From Paraphoma chrysanthemicola (Eukaryota; Ascomycota; Dothideomycetes; Pleosporales; Phaeosphaeriaceae), in the NCBI GenBank assembly GCA_020744225.1, contig JAGMWG010000020.1, forward strand, positions 1,035,433 to 1,099,432: 64,000 nt of DNA, read 5' to 3'. The position numbers were made by a program, and so were the translations under genes. Below the pieces are notes generated by a model. The model worked only from the letters and a program-made list of their open reading frames with translations. It searched no databases and was not told where the DNA came from. Shown in pieces: positions 1 through 12,205 of the stretch; position 1 is the stretch's first letter, and each line of letters begins with the position of its first letter.

Positions 1-71
1 TAACCTACGGCCTCCGGACATCTGCCGGGTTTTGATATACACTGATACAGCAGAGCTGTTTAAGCCTCGTT

Positions 72-923
72 CTAGTTGCGCTCTAAGAACAGTTGAAGAA
101 GGTCCGCGTAGGCATCTGGCTCCTGCCACAAATGCCCGTGTCCTGAGTTCGGGTAGAGGTGCAATTCAGCGTTCTGCGCTTTCTGGTGAAGAATATAACT
201 GTTGACAGTTGGTGCCATAATATCGTTGTTTCCGTTGGTGACCAGAACGGGTGCTTTCCAAGTCGACAGCCGATTGAAATTCTCCGCATCGGTAGCCCAT
301 TTCGTCATGGCCGTTATCTGGTTCATGATCCCTTGTCCGTCAAGAAACTCCTTTCGTTCCTCTCCTTGAACTTGCCGCTCGAAAAGCCTCTTGAACCAGT
401 CCTTCCCTTTGTTGACGCTGGCCTCAGATTCGTTGAAGAACAAGAATGCAAAGGCGTCCCAGCTGGGCTGTCCAGGAGCACCACCACCTTGTAAAATCTC
501 TGCAGGGGCGAAAGCTACCCCTTCACCGATAGCAATCTGGGAGCCCGCGACCACTGATTTATTGACGAGATCGGGGTGGTGAAATCCGAGGTATTGTACG
601 ACCATGCCACCCATTGAAAACCCGAGGACATCGACTTTGGAAATCTTGAGTGCGGCAAGAACCCCGACAATGATTCCAGCGATCTCATCGATGGACTCTG
701 GCACGGTACCTTCGCTGTGCCCGATCCCGGCATTATCAATTAGGATCACTTCGCGGTTCTTAGCGATGTTGTTCATCAATTTGGGGTCCGTGACGTCCAT
801 GGAGGCTCGGAAGTGAGGAATATAGACCAAAGGTATCGCGCTTGCCTTTCCGAAGCGCCGATACGCGATGTTTAGCCCATTGACGGAGACGAACTTGGTA
901 GTAGCTGTTTGGTGGGTCGCCAT
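72..923 (-). CDS. alpha/beta hydrolase (283 aa)
   Basis: Single-exon gene for an alpha/beta-fold hydrolase. The nucleophile elbow reads GFSMGG, the acid lies in the NNDIMAP segment and the base in SGHGHLW near the C-terminus, so a full Ser-Asp-His triad is visible in the usual order. The N-terminal FVSVNGLNIAYRRFG segment is the typical first strands of the fold. The frame is open further upstream to 1100, but the start at 921-923 (MATHQTATT) sits directly before the fold and gives the usual family length. It is transcribed divergently from the short-chain dehydrogenase, with 632 bp between start codons. Substrate is unknown; esters or C-C cleavage products (dienelactone or enol-lactone type) are possible. 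The family call is firm, the specificity is not. Confidence 0.85.
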   Translation of the reverse strand: MATHQTATTKFVSVNGLNIAYRRFGKASAIPLVYIPHFRASMDVTDPKLMNNIAKNREVILIDNAGIGHSEGTVPESIDEIAGIIVGVLAALKISKVDVLGFSMGGMVVQYLGFHHPDLVNKSVVAGSQIAIGEGVAFAPAEILQGGGAPGQPSWDAFAFLFFNESEASVNKGKDWFKRLFERQVQGEERKEFLDGQGIMNQITAMTKWATDAENFNRLSTWKAPVLVTNGNNDIMAPTVNSYILHQKAQNAELHLYPNSGHGHLWQEPDAYADLLQLFLERN

Positions 924-1463
924 GGTTAAGATGTTGAGATGGTACAGTTTGAAGACGAAGGAAGATACTGAAGCCTGCTGGTTGTGAGTAGTGGTAGTGC
1001 AAAGCAGACTATACTTGTACGGCGGAGACTGCATACCCTGGTTCCGACTGCGTGATCCAGATTCGTGCCAAGTGGTAGCGGGGTAATGGTCGTTCCACAT
1101 GATGATGAATTATTCTCAAAACTAGTGAAGACATGCTCGGCCGAGGACCTCGACGCCATACTCGCACGGTTCTTATTGAACATAATTTTTGTCCGATTGG
1201 ATTTTATCTCGCATGACCGCATCACTGAGTTGCTCCGCTGTTAACTAATCTCTTAAATCGCGATGAATTAAGTTTCGATAGCGCTCTTGGCCATTATCAT
1301 CCATGCTGCAGTGTGTACCCCAAGGTGTTTCTCGTTGAGTATTGGCTGTCTCCTCCTTTGAGCTGGAGTTTGAGAGCGAACCAAGCCGTCGAGAAGCTGA
1401 GATTGAACCCAAATGCCGAAGCTGCTACGCAATGCTTTGAACAGTTTCCCCTTAATGAGCATG

Positions 1464-1471
1464 TATAAATA
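1464..1471 (+). promoter_or_regulatory. TATA-box-like element upstream of the SDR gene
   Basis: TATAAATA lies about 85 bp before the ATG at 1556, in the 632 bp shared promoter region of the alpha/beta hydrolase (minus) and SDR (plus) genes. Position and sequence fit a core promoter; it is not otherwise supported. Confidence 0.4.
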
Positions 1472-1555
1472 CAACAGCGAATCCCCCATATTCGTCGCAA
1501 GAAGAAATTACTACAGACTTCAACCCATCCTTCCAATCCTGCAAACTAGAGCATA

Positions 1556-2554
1556 ATGCCTCGACTTGAGAACAAGGTTGCGATCGTGACTGGTGCTGCG
1601 AGCGGAATCGGTCGTGCTGTTGCTCAGCTGTTCCACAACGAGGGCGCAATGGTCATATGTGCCGATATTCGAGAGGGGCCAGACCCTATCGCTGGACAAG
1701 AGCTGGAGCTCGCAACACATGACTTTATCAATCAACAAGGAGGCTCAGCGGAGTTCTTTAAGGTCGACGTTACCAAGGCAGCAGATGTGGAAGCACTAGT
1801 TGCCCGTGCTGTGGAGAAGTATGGGCGATTGGATATGTATGCCTCTCTCACTCTCTCATGCTATTTCAAGCTCCATTCAAAGGTGGAGAGGTGTTTCCAT
1901 ATTTGATGAGGACTTCATAAAGAGTTCAGCTTATTTACCATGCTAACGCACCATTTTTCTACTAGTATGGTCAACAATGCTGGGGTCTCCATCGAATCAC
2001 CCAACCCTAAGGGAATCTGGGAGTTTCCTCAGGACGCATGGGAGAAAGACTTCGCCGTCAATGCAACAGGTGTAATGCTGGGTGTCAAGTACGCATCAGC
2101 ACAGATGATGATGCAGGAGCCGTGGTCGACTGGGGACCGAGGCTGGATTGTGAATACCGCAAGTGTCCATGGTCTAGTAGGCATGCGTGGCTTAGCCGGC
2201 TACTCTGCATCCAAGCATGCGGTCATGGGTTTGACAAAGTCCGCCGCACAAGACTGTGCGCCGTACCGCATCCATGTGAACGCTGTGTGCCCAGGCGGTA
2301 AGTTCAACATTTCTATATCTTACTGCCGCTAGGAACCTGTTCATAAGTTAATGAATTTTCTAGTTACTGAAACGGCCTTCTTACCCTCTAATTTCCCAGA
2401 GGAGATCAAGTCGGCTCTGCTGATGCGGCACCCGTTCCGCGGGTTTGGTAGGGCTGAAGATATCGCCAAAGCAGTTCTGTTTTTGGCCTCAGAAGATAAC
2501 ACCTGGATTACTGGGATCGGATTACAGGTTGATGGAGGAGCTCTTTCCATGTGA
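1556..2554 (+). CDS. short-chain dehydrogenase/reductase (267 aa, 3 exons)
   Basis: Classical SDR oxidoreductase using NAD(P). Exons 1556-1836, 1966-2297 and 2364-2554 join in frame; introns are 129 and 66 nt with GT-AG ends, and the first has a TGCTAAC branch site at 1941. The protein shows the nucleotide-binding TGAASGIG motif near residue 13, the structural NNAG motif restored exactly across intron 1, the catalytic Ser in NTASVHG, and YSASK with the active Tyr and Lys. It ends in the usual GLQVDGG segment. 267 residues is standard for the family. It lies between a hydrolase and a class II aldolase, which suggests a small catabolic set. The substrate cannot be told from sequence alone. Confidence 0.9.
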
Positions 2555-2953
2555 ATATGGGAAGTTGTTCAGTTTCAGTTCGATTATTTCAAGTCTACTA
2601 CTGAGACAACTCGGTCCATGTCGATCTCAAATTGTCTCGTGCCGAAATGAGTCAAATAAGACAGAAACCCTGCTCTAGAAGAGCTCCATAAGGTTAGCGC
2701 GAGTGACCTGTTTCTCTCCTTATCTACTCCAGGACCTAAAACTCGCTCAAATTTAGACAGTATGAAAAACTGCTTGTCTGGACATGTGCTAAAGACTAAT
2801 ATTACAACTTCATAGAGTAGATACCGGAGAATCGGAGTTGTATAGACAATTTCGAAACATCAGAAAGGATGTATACGCGAAGAGACTAAGTTGAAACCGT
2901 GCCGTTTGTAGCACATAGAAAGATACATTGCATTGCCCCGACATGCCAAACAC

Positions 2954-3901
2954 CTAAAGTTGGTACTCTTCACCGCTTTCTCGTGCCATCATGTCAAAAG
3001 CAGGGGTAGCGCTAAACCATCCAGCATATGAAGTACCAACAGACTTATATGTGAAGGCAGCATCTTGTTCGCTAATCTTGACAGTCTCGTATCCTCTACC
3101 CCCAGCCGCAGCATCGGACATGAGTTGAACGTGGCAACATTTTTCAAGAGAGGCAAACCAGAAAACCGTCTCTTCAATGGTAGTCCCGCAGGTCCTACGA
3201 TATCATTAGTGACAAATGTCATACTCAAGAAAGAACTAGACTTGCAAGAGACCATGGTTCTGCAACACGGCGGCTTTCTTTCTTCCCAGAGCTTTTGCGA
3301 TAGCAACTCCCTCGTCCGCACCCAGCACAATGCCTCTGAAACTGGTGTACAAGGCAAGGTCGTTATGGAAGGCACAAGAATCCTGCGTAGTGATATCCAA
3401 GGGCCTTCCTGACGTAGAAAACGTTCTTCCATATATCGAGTGGCTGTGCGCTACAGCATTTATCTCAGGTCTGGCCGTATGCACCGCATGATGAATCATG
3501 TACGCCGCAGTATTGAGTAATCTCACTTTACCACCATCTACCACATTCCCCTCCTTGTTTACTAAGATCAGATCACTTGCCTTGAGCGTAGGCCACGCAA
3601 TACCCATGGGATTAACCCAGAACGACGTCGCCTCAACGGGATCGCGGAGAGTGATATGGCCAGCAACTCCTTCATCGAAGCCATACTTTGCGAAGAGACG
3701 AAAGGCAAGTGCTAGACGCCCTTTTTGGTATTCTCGCTCTTTGTATCTATCAGTGAAAGTCGGAGGGTGCGGGAACTCGATGCCTTTCATCGCGGCACTG
3801 GGGGCTTCGAAGCTGGACTCGATAGTGTCTGCGTGAGACATGGAGGTCGCTGAGGGAGGAGACATGGTGGCGAAGAAGGAGGTGTCACAACCCCTTGACA
3901 A
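2954..3901 (-). CDS. class II aldolase/adducin-family protein (about 298 aa, 2 exons)
   Basis: Zinc-dependent class II aldolase/adducin-head protein. Exon 1 (3246-3901) carries the AGHITLRDP segment and the metal-ligand pair in AVAHSHS; the third ligand follows in LQNHGLL. Exon 2 (2954-3194) gives the family tail with FWFASLEKCC, AGGRGYETVKI and the final GWFSATPAFDMM segment. A GT donor (GTCTAG) at the apparent junction breaks the frame. A GC donor (GCAAGT, 3245-3240) with an AG acceptor at 3196-3195 joins NHGLL to TCGTTIEET correctly, so this looks like a GC-AG intron of 51 nt. Met codons at 3901 and 3865 are both possible starts (298 or 286 residues). It is divergent from the FMN oxidase gene. 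Substrate unknown. Confidence 0.85.
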
Positions 3902-4538
3902 GTTTATTTCAATGTGAAAAGGTATATAGATGAATTTTATTCAAGTACTTTGAGTTAGGAGAAGTCAGATACAGCGATACTTTTGAATAAAATGGGGAGA
4001 GCATTTTAAGTATGGACAAAAACGAAGAACAAGGTTAGTGTGACGTCCCACTAAGATATTGAGGACTACTAAGCGTGAAGCTGTACTGTTTTTCGTGCGG
4101 GGTGTAGAGTGCGGAGTGCTCAGCACTATTAACGTGCCGAGGCTCTAGCGCAGCTTGGCGAAAAGTAATCACAAATTGATTCGGGCGCTAGTTGCTCCGA
4201 CCACAAACGACTACTATAGTCCAAAAGCCTAGTAGAGAATAATGCAAGATAATCACAAGTATATTCGGCCACTCTTTGGCCCGCGATGAGAACTAAGTCT
4301 AATTTTCATTTTCTCAGAACTCCAAGAGATCGCAGATCACCTAGTAGCAACAAGTCTATTTAAGTCACAGTAGTCAGTGACCGTAAGTCTATTCAGTACA
4401 GTCGCAGTGCTTCCCGGGAGTCGGTGTTCTAAAAAGTCTTTGAAACCTTTCTTAGCAAAATCGTTCAGGTTCACAGACGCCGATTCTGTTTATTTTTCGG
4501 ATTGTGCTTTACGCGAGCCTCAGTAGCAGCTATTCGAG
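3902..4538. other. divergent intergenic region, no gene seen
   Basis: 637 bp between the class II aldolase (minus) and the FMN oxidase (plus). It probably holds both promoters. No convincing ORF or RNA gene is visible. Confidence 0.6.
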
Positions 4539-6215
4539 ATGTCTTTGCTTCCAGCACAACCCCCGCCGCCCAGAGGCAGTATCGACAATGTATCCCAACG
4601 CCAATATGGATCATACCAATTCGAAATATACGAAGGTCACTGAATATGTCCCTAGGCTGAATCGCATAGTTATAGCGCCCTTGTGGTCCCAGTATCAAAC
4701 ACTAACCTATTTCATAGATGGCATGTTCAACAATAAGTTGAAACTCGTCACCACAGACCCAAACAAATTGGAAGAACAAGCCAAAACATTTTTGAAACTT
4801 GAGAGTTATAACTATGTCGCTGGCGGTGCAGGGGAAAGAGCTACTATGGATTCCAATAGGCTCGCCTTCAGGCAGTGGAAGCTGGTCCCGAGGATGTTGA
4901 GGCCAGCAGCGCGCAATTTGAAGGTGGAGCTCTTTGGAGAAATCTATGGTACGTTCTAATTACTTAATGAACCCTCTTGAGAGTTCTTGGGAAACTACCG
5001 ATCCATAAAGCATTCCGCTATGAGAAAGGCGGAAAATCGTAGTTCGACGCTTCTCAACTAAATATGCTCTAAATACCGTCCGCGACCAAATGGTATCTTC
5101 ATGAACTTCGAGTTCAGAACTTCCCTTCACAAGAAAGTATTCGGAAACCGGACACTGACTACATCACAGATACACCAGTCCTGCAGGCTCCTGTGGGCGT
5201 ACAGGCAATTTTCCATCCTGACAAGGAAACAGGTCTCTCAAAAGTCTGCTCAGAGCTTAGCATTCCTTATATCCTCTCTACAGCCTCTTCATCGACTATC
5301 GAAGAAGTAGCGTTCTCAAATGGAGCTGGACCAAGGTGGTTCCAACTGTATTGGCCGAGTGACAACTCTATAACACAATCCTTGCTCAAACGCGCCCAGG
5401 AATCGGGTTACAAGGTTCTCGTCGTGACACTCGACACCTTCACATTGGCATGGCGACCTGCTGATCTGGACCGTGGTTATATTCCTTTCGTTAAAGGCAT
5501 TGGTAATCAAATCGGTTTCTCAGACCCTGTGTTTAGAGAGGCATTTGCGGGGAAGTTCGGCTCCTCACCCGAGGATGAACCTGTGCAGGCAAGCCAAGAG
5601 TGGGCAAAGGACGTTTTCTCGGGTACTTCGCATACATGGGACGATATAAAGCTTCTGAGAGATGGCTGGAGTGGTCCTATTGTTCTGAAAGGTATCCAGC
5701 ACGTCGAGGATGCGCTGCTTGCAGTGAAATATGGTGTCAACGGGATTATTGTGAGCAATCACGGGGGTTTGTCCAGTCTGTTTCTAATCTCACCGCTGCT
5801 TTACTGATCTACCTCAGGTCGACAACTAGATGGGGCCGTGGGATCTTTGGAAGTGCTTCCGGAAATCGTCGATGCTGTGGGCGACAAGATTACAGTGCTT
5901 TTTGACAGTGGCATTCGCACGGGAGCCGATATTGTCAAAGCTCTATGCATTGGCGCTAAGGGTGTTCTCATCGGAAGGCCATCCGTTTATGGTCTAGCGA
6001 TCGGGGGAAAGGTATGGGTTCCTAGAATTTAAATGACGTCAAATTCATGAATTCAATGCTAATGGTAGCAGGAAGGAGCCAAACAGGTATTACAGGGGAT
6101 TCTGGCGGACCTGGAGCAATCTTTAGCTCTTGCTGGAATAACTGACATCCAAGGCTGTAATAGATCCATGATCAGGAAAGTCCGATATGGCGGTGATTGC
6201 AGGAGCTCAAACTGA
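4539..6215 (+). CDS. FMN-dependent 2-hydroxyacid oxidase / lactate 2-monooxygenase-like (420 aa, 5 exons)
   Basis: Member of the FMN-dependent alpha-hydroxyacid dehydrogenase family, closest in layout to fungal lactate 2-monooxygenase-like proteins. Exons are 4539-4635, 4718-4948, 5170-5766, 5818-6011 and 6072-6215; phases agree throughout. The protein shows SYNYVAGGAG near the N-terminus, APVGVQAIFHPD, the STASSSTIEEVA segment, GPIVLKGIQHVEDA with the flavin-contacting Lys, and the catalytic SNHGGRQLDG motif, which intron 4 interrupts between the two Gly codons. It ends with FDSGIRTGADIVKAL and GRPSVYGLAIGG, the phosphate-binding end of the barrel. The last intron ends in TAGCAG, a tandem acceptor; the second AG gives the family-like GGKEGAK join. 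Expected in peroxisome or cytosol; no transit peptide is evident. Lactate itself is only one possible substrate. Confidence 0.9.
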
Positions 6216-7048
6216 GGTTGTGGAAGAAACGGCAAAGCAGATATAGATTTTGCTTGTTTCAAATGCTTTCGAGGGATGTCCCCCAAATAGATATTTGTTA
6301 CAAACTTGTAACACATGAAATGCCGAAATGGATAAATATTGTGACTCTGGCTTTGTGCATATCTTCACAGAATACTTTGACAAAGCATGGAGCAGCTTTT
6401 TCTGCGGCTAATGCTTTTGTCATTGGACTACGATTTGTCCACGGCGCTTACATCGTGTCGCGTGGCTGCAATAAACCCTTCGGTTATTATGGCAATTTGT
6501 CGCAAATCGTTTAGCGCATTTCTTACACAAGAGCAAAAAATCGTTTCGCGTACACATTCCATGCCCAGGCCGCAAGAAAGGTTAGCACTGCGGATGCTCG
6601 TATGCGTCGGAAGCCACGTTCAGGACTTCCAACAGCGCCCATTTTGTCCATGGAACAACACGAAGCTTGTGGCGTCTGAGCAAGATGAAATAGGCCATTA
6701 GCCTATAAAGTGCGTTGCCCATAGGGGCTTTCTACAGGGAAAGTGAATATGTCTAGCACATAAATATACGTAGATTAGGAAAATTAAGATCTATCGACCA
6801 GGCTTCACATCTTTATTGAAACTCAAGTGCAAAACCGATACTAGCTCAGATTAGGCATGATTCACCGCGTTGGATAGGGCAGAAGTCGAAAGTAGAGCGG
6901 CGAAATATCCCAGTCAAACGTCGTGTTCACGAGTCGATGCGATAAGTAGACCTCTTCGCTCGGCTAGGCTTCACCAAAGAGCGCTTGGTCGTCTTTGAAA
7001 GTGCCGACAACGACCCAATAGGCGCAAATTGTCTGACTACAATGCTGT
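6216..7048. other. convergent intergenic region, no gene seen
   Basis: 833 bp between the 3' ends of the FMN oxidase and the Zn2Cys6 regulator. Short ORFs here show no family features; the stretch is likely two 3' UTRs and spacer. Confidence 0.6.
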
Positions 7049-9242
7049 TCAGACGTCAAATTGATGGTCCATGAAGTTGTATAATGCATTCGGATCACCT
7101 TCCATCGAGATTTCGTAAGCGGAGGCGGCATGTGGCGGAGAGGGTGTAGTATCGTATGTCTGTAAATTGAATCAGATACAAGGAAATGCTGGCTGTCTGG
7201 AAAAAGGTATCAAGAGCGGCCTTGGGTTGGCATGGTCGCAAAAACTGTAGGACTGAAAACACTTACCTTCCCATTGCTGTTTTGAGGCGGGACGTACGGC
7301 TCTCCATCTGGTGGTAGGTACTGTGGGCAAATTCCAAACGTGGTTTCTCCCCCATTGATCATCCCTCGCTTCATTATAAGGGCATTCGCAAGTACCTTGG
7401 CTTGATTTATGCCAAACTCGCGCTCTATACGGCTGAAACACTGTAACACATAATCTTGGCTAGTAGGAGACGCAGTTGGCATAGACCCAGCAACATATAA
7501 CGCCCAGAGAGTAGAGTAGCCGCCAGATATGCGCACGATTGGAAGTCGATCTTGTACCGAGCCGTTATCTTTGAACACGTCGGACAACGGCATGGAGTCG
7601 TTGCGGAAATTCTGGAAAAATGCCTTCCGAGGGCCGCCAGGAGTACCTACAATTGGTGAATGTGCTCTTGATCCGGGAGTAGTTGGTGGGGTGAATAACG
7701 GATTCACGACGCATTCGTAGTCGACATTTCCTTGACTCGTTCCTGTATTGCTGGGAAGTTGTGAACGCTGCCAGTCGTGCTTCGCTGCTCGCTTCGGCAC
7801 TTCCTTGGGCGTATCGTGGAGAAACTGAGGCATACTCGCAAGAATATCCGATTGGATTTGATGAAGCGTTTGTGTACTGTGTCCGAGCAATTCGACGTAT
7901 TTCGACCCGACGAGAATTGGTGGCGATGTTGCAAATCCAGCCAAAATAGTGTTTCGAATTATGTCATGGAAATAGATCCTATTGTAGCGCACCCAGTTCC
8001 AGGTTTGGGCAGTCGAGTGCGTTGGATAGACGTGGTAAGAACCTCCAAAAATGCCCGCTGTGTTGCATGGCACAACATCGTAGTGCCAATTATCATCTTT
8101 TCCCTCAAATATTGATAGGGCAATGCGGTCAAGTTCCAAAGCACTCTCGATGATACTTTCCAGATCGATGGCTGTGTGATGCAAGATTTGGGCACGAAGA
8201 TCCGCGGTCTTGATGTGGAGGAAGAAGAAGGCGTTGCGAGGATCATCGATGTTCAGGTATTGTGCTAGCTCAGAATTGAGCTCCCGAACATAGTCTGGCA
8301 TTGGAATTCCTTGACCCATGCAGTTCATGGTCAGAAGACCAATAGTGTGCAGATACATTCTCCTGCCTGCAGCTGTAGAGAATTGCCTCATGCCGCGCAT
8401 CTTGACCAGTAGAGATGCTCCATCAACGTGATTGCTCCATCCTGAAAGGGATTTGTCGTTGAAAGTTGCTTCAAACATGCTAAGCAGATTGACGGCTACG
8501 AGCGTTGAGTCCTCCTTGACCTGTGCGGGTGAGGATATCGCGGCATTGGCCATGCGGATGGCTTTCAAGTACCACCGAGTTGCTTCGCGCTTCAGATTTG
8601 AGTCCATGTAGAGATTGCCTACGCCAGCGATACCCAAAGCTGTCATGGTGGTGGCAACCAAGGGATGAAACCCGTTCGTGGCGAGATGATGATGGTATGC
8701 TTGAGATGTGAACGGTGGCTGATCAATTCCGGAGCTGTAATGTGTCAAGAAGTAATTTAGTCCCTGATCCACGAGGGGCGCGATGAGATGGATGATTGGT
8801 GACTCTCGCATTTTTGCAAGCTCAAGAGCATCTCGCTGGTCGCGCGCAGCGATCGCTTTCGCTTTTGATTTCTTTGCCTTGGCTTCGACGTCCGCAGTCT
8901 CGTCATGGAAGAAAGCGTCCAGATTTCGGTCGTAACCTGGACAAGTAAAACCTCGCTCGCCGCACTTCACGCATCCTTGAGGACGCTCGTCGCACTGTAA
9001 GCAGAGTCAGTGAATCGAAAGTCAGTCTACGGCGGGCTCATTATGCCTAATGTGGTAACCGCGTCGTCGTCGTTGCATGCTCGCACAGCTGTCTCGATTA
9101 GGATGCGTGGGGATTCAAGACAACGCCATGCGAAGTTGCGCGAGCTGCAAGCTGCGAACATAAATAGGGATGGTCAACGCACCTTGATTTTCCGCTCTCG
9201 ACACCTTTTACAGCCTGTGGATGGTCGTCCGCGGTACACCAT
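7049..9242 (-). CDS. Zn2Cys6 fungal transcription factor (632 aa, 3 exons)
   Basis: Nuclear regulator with an N-terminal binuclear zinc cluster. Exon 1 (9183-9242) encodes the first 20 residues; exon 2 (7267-8994) most of the protein; exon 3 (7049-7159) the last 36. The cluster is split by intron 1: Cys11 and Cys14 come from exon 1, Cys21, Cys28, Cys31 and Cys38 from exon 2, giving CX2CX6CX6CX2CX6C. The middle follows the fungal-specific TF domain pattern, with helical segments rich in Leu/Ala and a YLKAI.MANAA segment. A GTAAGT donor at 7266 and a TTTACAG acceptor at 7160 add the C-terminal tail ending in MDHQFDV; ignoring this intron would give a different end. It borders the hydrolase-SDR-aldolase-oxidase group and may control it, which is inference. 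Confidence 0.9.
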
Positions 9243-12205
9243 TTCGAGGACGTGATCAGGAGAAAGCCCTGAGTACGGTGACTGACTCTGGCTAGAGTGC
9301 GAAGACGATATCAGAGTGCGCTTCCGGTCCGTTTCGCACGCAGTTGGTAACTTTTAGCTGGAAAGCACATCGTGTGCAATATCGAAACATCGCGGGAGCA
9401 CGGCCTCGAGTGCTAGATCAGGCTACAAGCCTGGGTACGAAGAAAGCGGTCGATTGTGGCTGTGGTGTATGCATAATGCAGTGAATGGCAGACCGCGTCA
9501 CTTGCGTGTCGAGATGGCCCGGAGTGCCGGAGTGGGGGCCTGAAGTTTAGCGCGTCCGCGAAATACGCCTTACTTAATGGAGTCACCACTGCGATTGGCT
9601 CCTATTCACTAGAACCTTGACCCCCACAGTCGTTGGCCAAACATTCCGCAACACGCTGCCGACAACTCTCGAGACAAATCAACCAACAAAGGAGGCTGGC
9701 CCAGGCAAAGTCCAATCCGAAGAATGTCCTCATCTACTTATTTGTAACCGAGCATGCAGTTTTCGGTCTGTGGGAGACTTTCTTTTGCACTTTTGTGTTT
9801 TATCAATCGCAGAGAACACCGTGAAAACGTACGACAGATGGATTGGGTGTAATGACTAGAAGCGCCCCAGTATTTTTGGCCCCTACGTGTTGCTCATCGA
9901 CTTTACAGGCTCGTTTGGCGAGTCCTGGCCAATGTACTTCACGCCGTCACTTCAATTTTCACGGCCATGCCCAGCACTTGCTGCAAGCAGTATTGATCAC
10001 GACCTGCTTTTCCGTCGTCGACCCAATGTCTGCAGTTCTACAAAGGACATCTTATGAAACACTACAAGCTTTAGTAAGCCCACTCCGCGGACAATACACC
10101 GTGGCTATTCACGGAAACTTAGCTAGCATTGGTCTGGTCAGCTCAGGAGCTCGTGTGCATCGCGACAGGGCTTTCTCGAACTATGAACCTCGTCGATTTC
10201 TCGAACTACAAGAATCCGCTGATCAAGCACGCTAACAGCTGCAACCTCGTATGTGCGGCTACTCCCGTCCTCGTGGCAGCCGTTAGACCCAACATTGTAA
10301 GCCGGCATTCTTGCAGTAGCTCACGAACCATCTACTTGGCACCTTGATTTTAGCTCTTGTCCTGACCATCGGTCCTTCTGTAGAAAGCTGCCGGGGTGGC
10401 CTTTAAGCGTGAATCTGGTCGCAATTGCCAGGTCCAAAGAGCAAAACTCATGGCACCATGACGCAAAATCGTGAATGCATCGTTGAGTGACTTGCAGGGA
10501 TGACATCGAAATGAATCGGATTTCATGCAGAACTAGGTTTGGACCTGTCAATAGCACTGTTTGCAGAGTCTCTCTCGAAACTTGTCAACATTGCAATGTT
10601 TTCTCAGCGTTGCTCGGAGCGTCCGCCTGAGCTAACAACGATACAATATCAGAAGGTTTAACGCGCATCAACATGTTTTGAGTGAGGCTGTGCGCCTTGT
10701 CCTTGCTAGATCCAGAGGCTTACAGGGGACGTGTCGTTTTGAGAATGAGTTCCAACTTGGACTAATAAAATTTCACGGTAGATGCAAATGAGTCTGCTAA
10801 ATTCGGCACAGAGATCTGTGTGGAGAACAGGGATGGCCCGGCACGGCGTACTAGTTCAGTCAGATTGCTCTCCGCTCAAGCAACAATAACCGAAGGGACA
10901 GCGTACCCGACTGACCTGAAAGCCACCGGAGCAGTTCCGTGGAGTTTGGTGCTGGATGCCTGAGATCCTTCGAAAACGAATCTATTCATGGCTCCTCTTG
11001 GTAAGCCAAATATATCCGGATAACCCAGGGAAACCATGGAAATACAGGACCATAGACCCGAAACTCCGCTTCGAAAACCTACTTAACGTACGCGTCACTC
11101 CGTCGATGTTGTAGCCCGTGTCATGTTCATCCGCAGGCATCGACAACTTAAGGGTCATTGTTTGTCCGACTCTGCTTTGATCAGATTGCTCCACATCATA
11201 TTCAGATCTTCTTCGCACCACACCACTTCCGATCTCGATGACCAAGTATGGTGCTGCGAAGGCAGGTAGTTCTTGAACTTGATATACAGCCGCTTCCTGG
11301 CACACCGGGAAGCCGAATCTGGCATGGAAAGCAGCAATGGCAACTCAAGCAAATCGATCAATAAAGACCAAAATTCACGTCAGAGGCAAGGTATCAATAT
11401 ACAGCTTGTATTCTTCCACCTGAGGTCGAGAACGGCGTCATGCGACCTGACTATTGGCGGCGAAATAGCCACCAATGGCTTGCTATGGGCGGCGCTCGAG
11501 CGACTTGGGCTATTCTCCAAGGATCGTCCTCCATATACGGCCGCACGGGTCCCGCAATCTTGTCGCTCCTTGTCGCTGGAGGCTGTGTTTTCATTGCAAA
11601 TACTCTGAGCCTCTAACAGATGGAAGTAATGCTCGAGGACTTTGTCTCAACTTAAGGGCCACTACGTATTGTCCATAGAATTTCCATCGTTAGCTGATGA
11701 CTGCATCAATCAATGGAAATTTTGGATCATTGCCAAAGGATCGGCCTTGTAGTAAAGCCCATTTAAGTGACATGATGGCAAATACCATAGACGTGGGCAC
11801 TCGGTGGAGCTGAATTTTCACTGCTGGAAGAAGTTTGACGATCGTGGGGGACGTGAAGCTCAATTGTCGCGTTCCATATTGTATGTATGTAAGCTCTATG
11901 GAGCAACAGAGGTTGCTCGAGCAGACTGGTCTTGCGAAACATTCGCAAATCGATCGTCACAGGCAAGACGGAGACAGAAAGTGCAAATATCCTGATTAAA
12001 ATATAAGCGACTCAAAAGCAGCTGTGAGTCGACTGTTACTGAAGCGATTCTTTGTGTCGAGGAGTAGATTAAACAAGGGTTATGTATAAATGCGCCAACT
12101 CACAGGAGGAACACCTAGTAGACCCATAACATCGGCAAGACGTGGTCTTGATATGTCATCGAAATTCCGCTATCGACTCATTCAAGCTCCAATCGAACAT
12201 GTAAT
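9243..12205. other. gene-poor region of about 3 kb
   Basis: No ORF in this stretch shows a recognisable family, consistent splice signals or homology to other parts of the window. Short ORFs of 60 to 130 codons occur on both strands but look random. The first few hundred bases are the regulator's 5' region. I see no tRNA or repeat array. Confidence 0.5.

Noticed and set aside
72..1100. Longer start for the alpha/beta hydrolase at 1098-1100
   Set aside because: The extra 59 residues have no family similarity; the Met at 921-923 directly precedes the fold.
9617..10347. Several overlapping ORFs of 60-130 codons
   Set aside because: Different frames overlap, none shows a family pattern or consistent coding texture.
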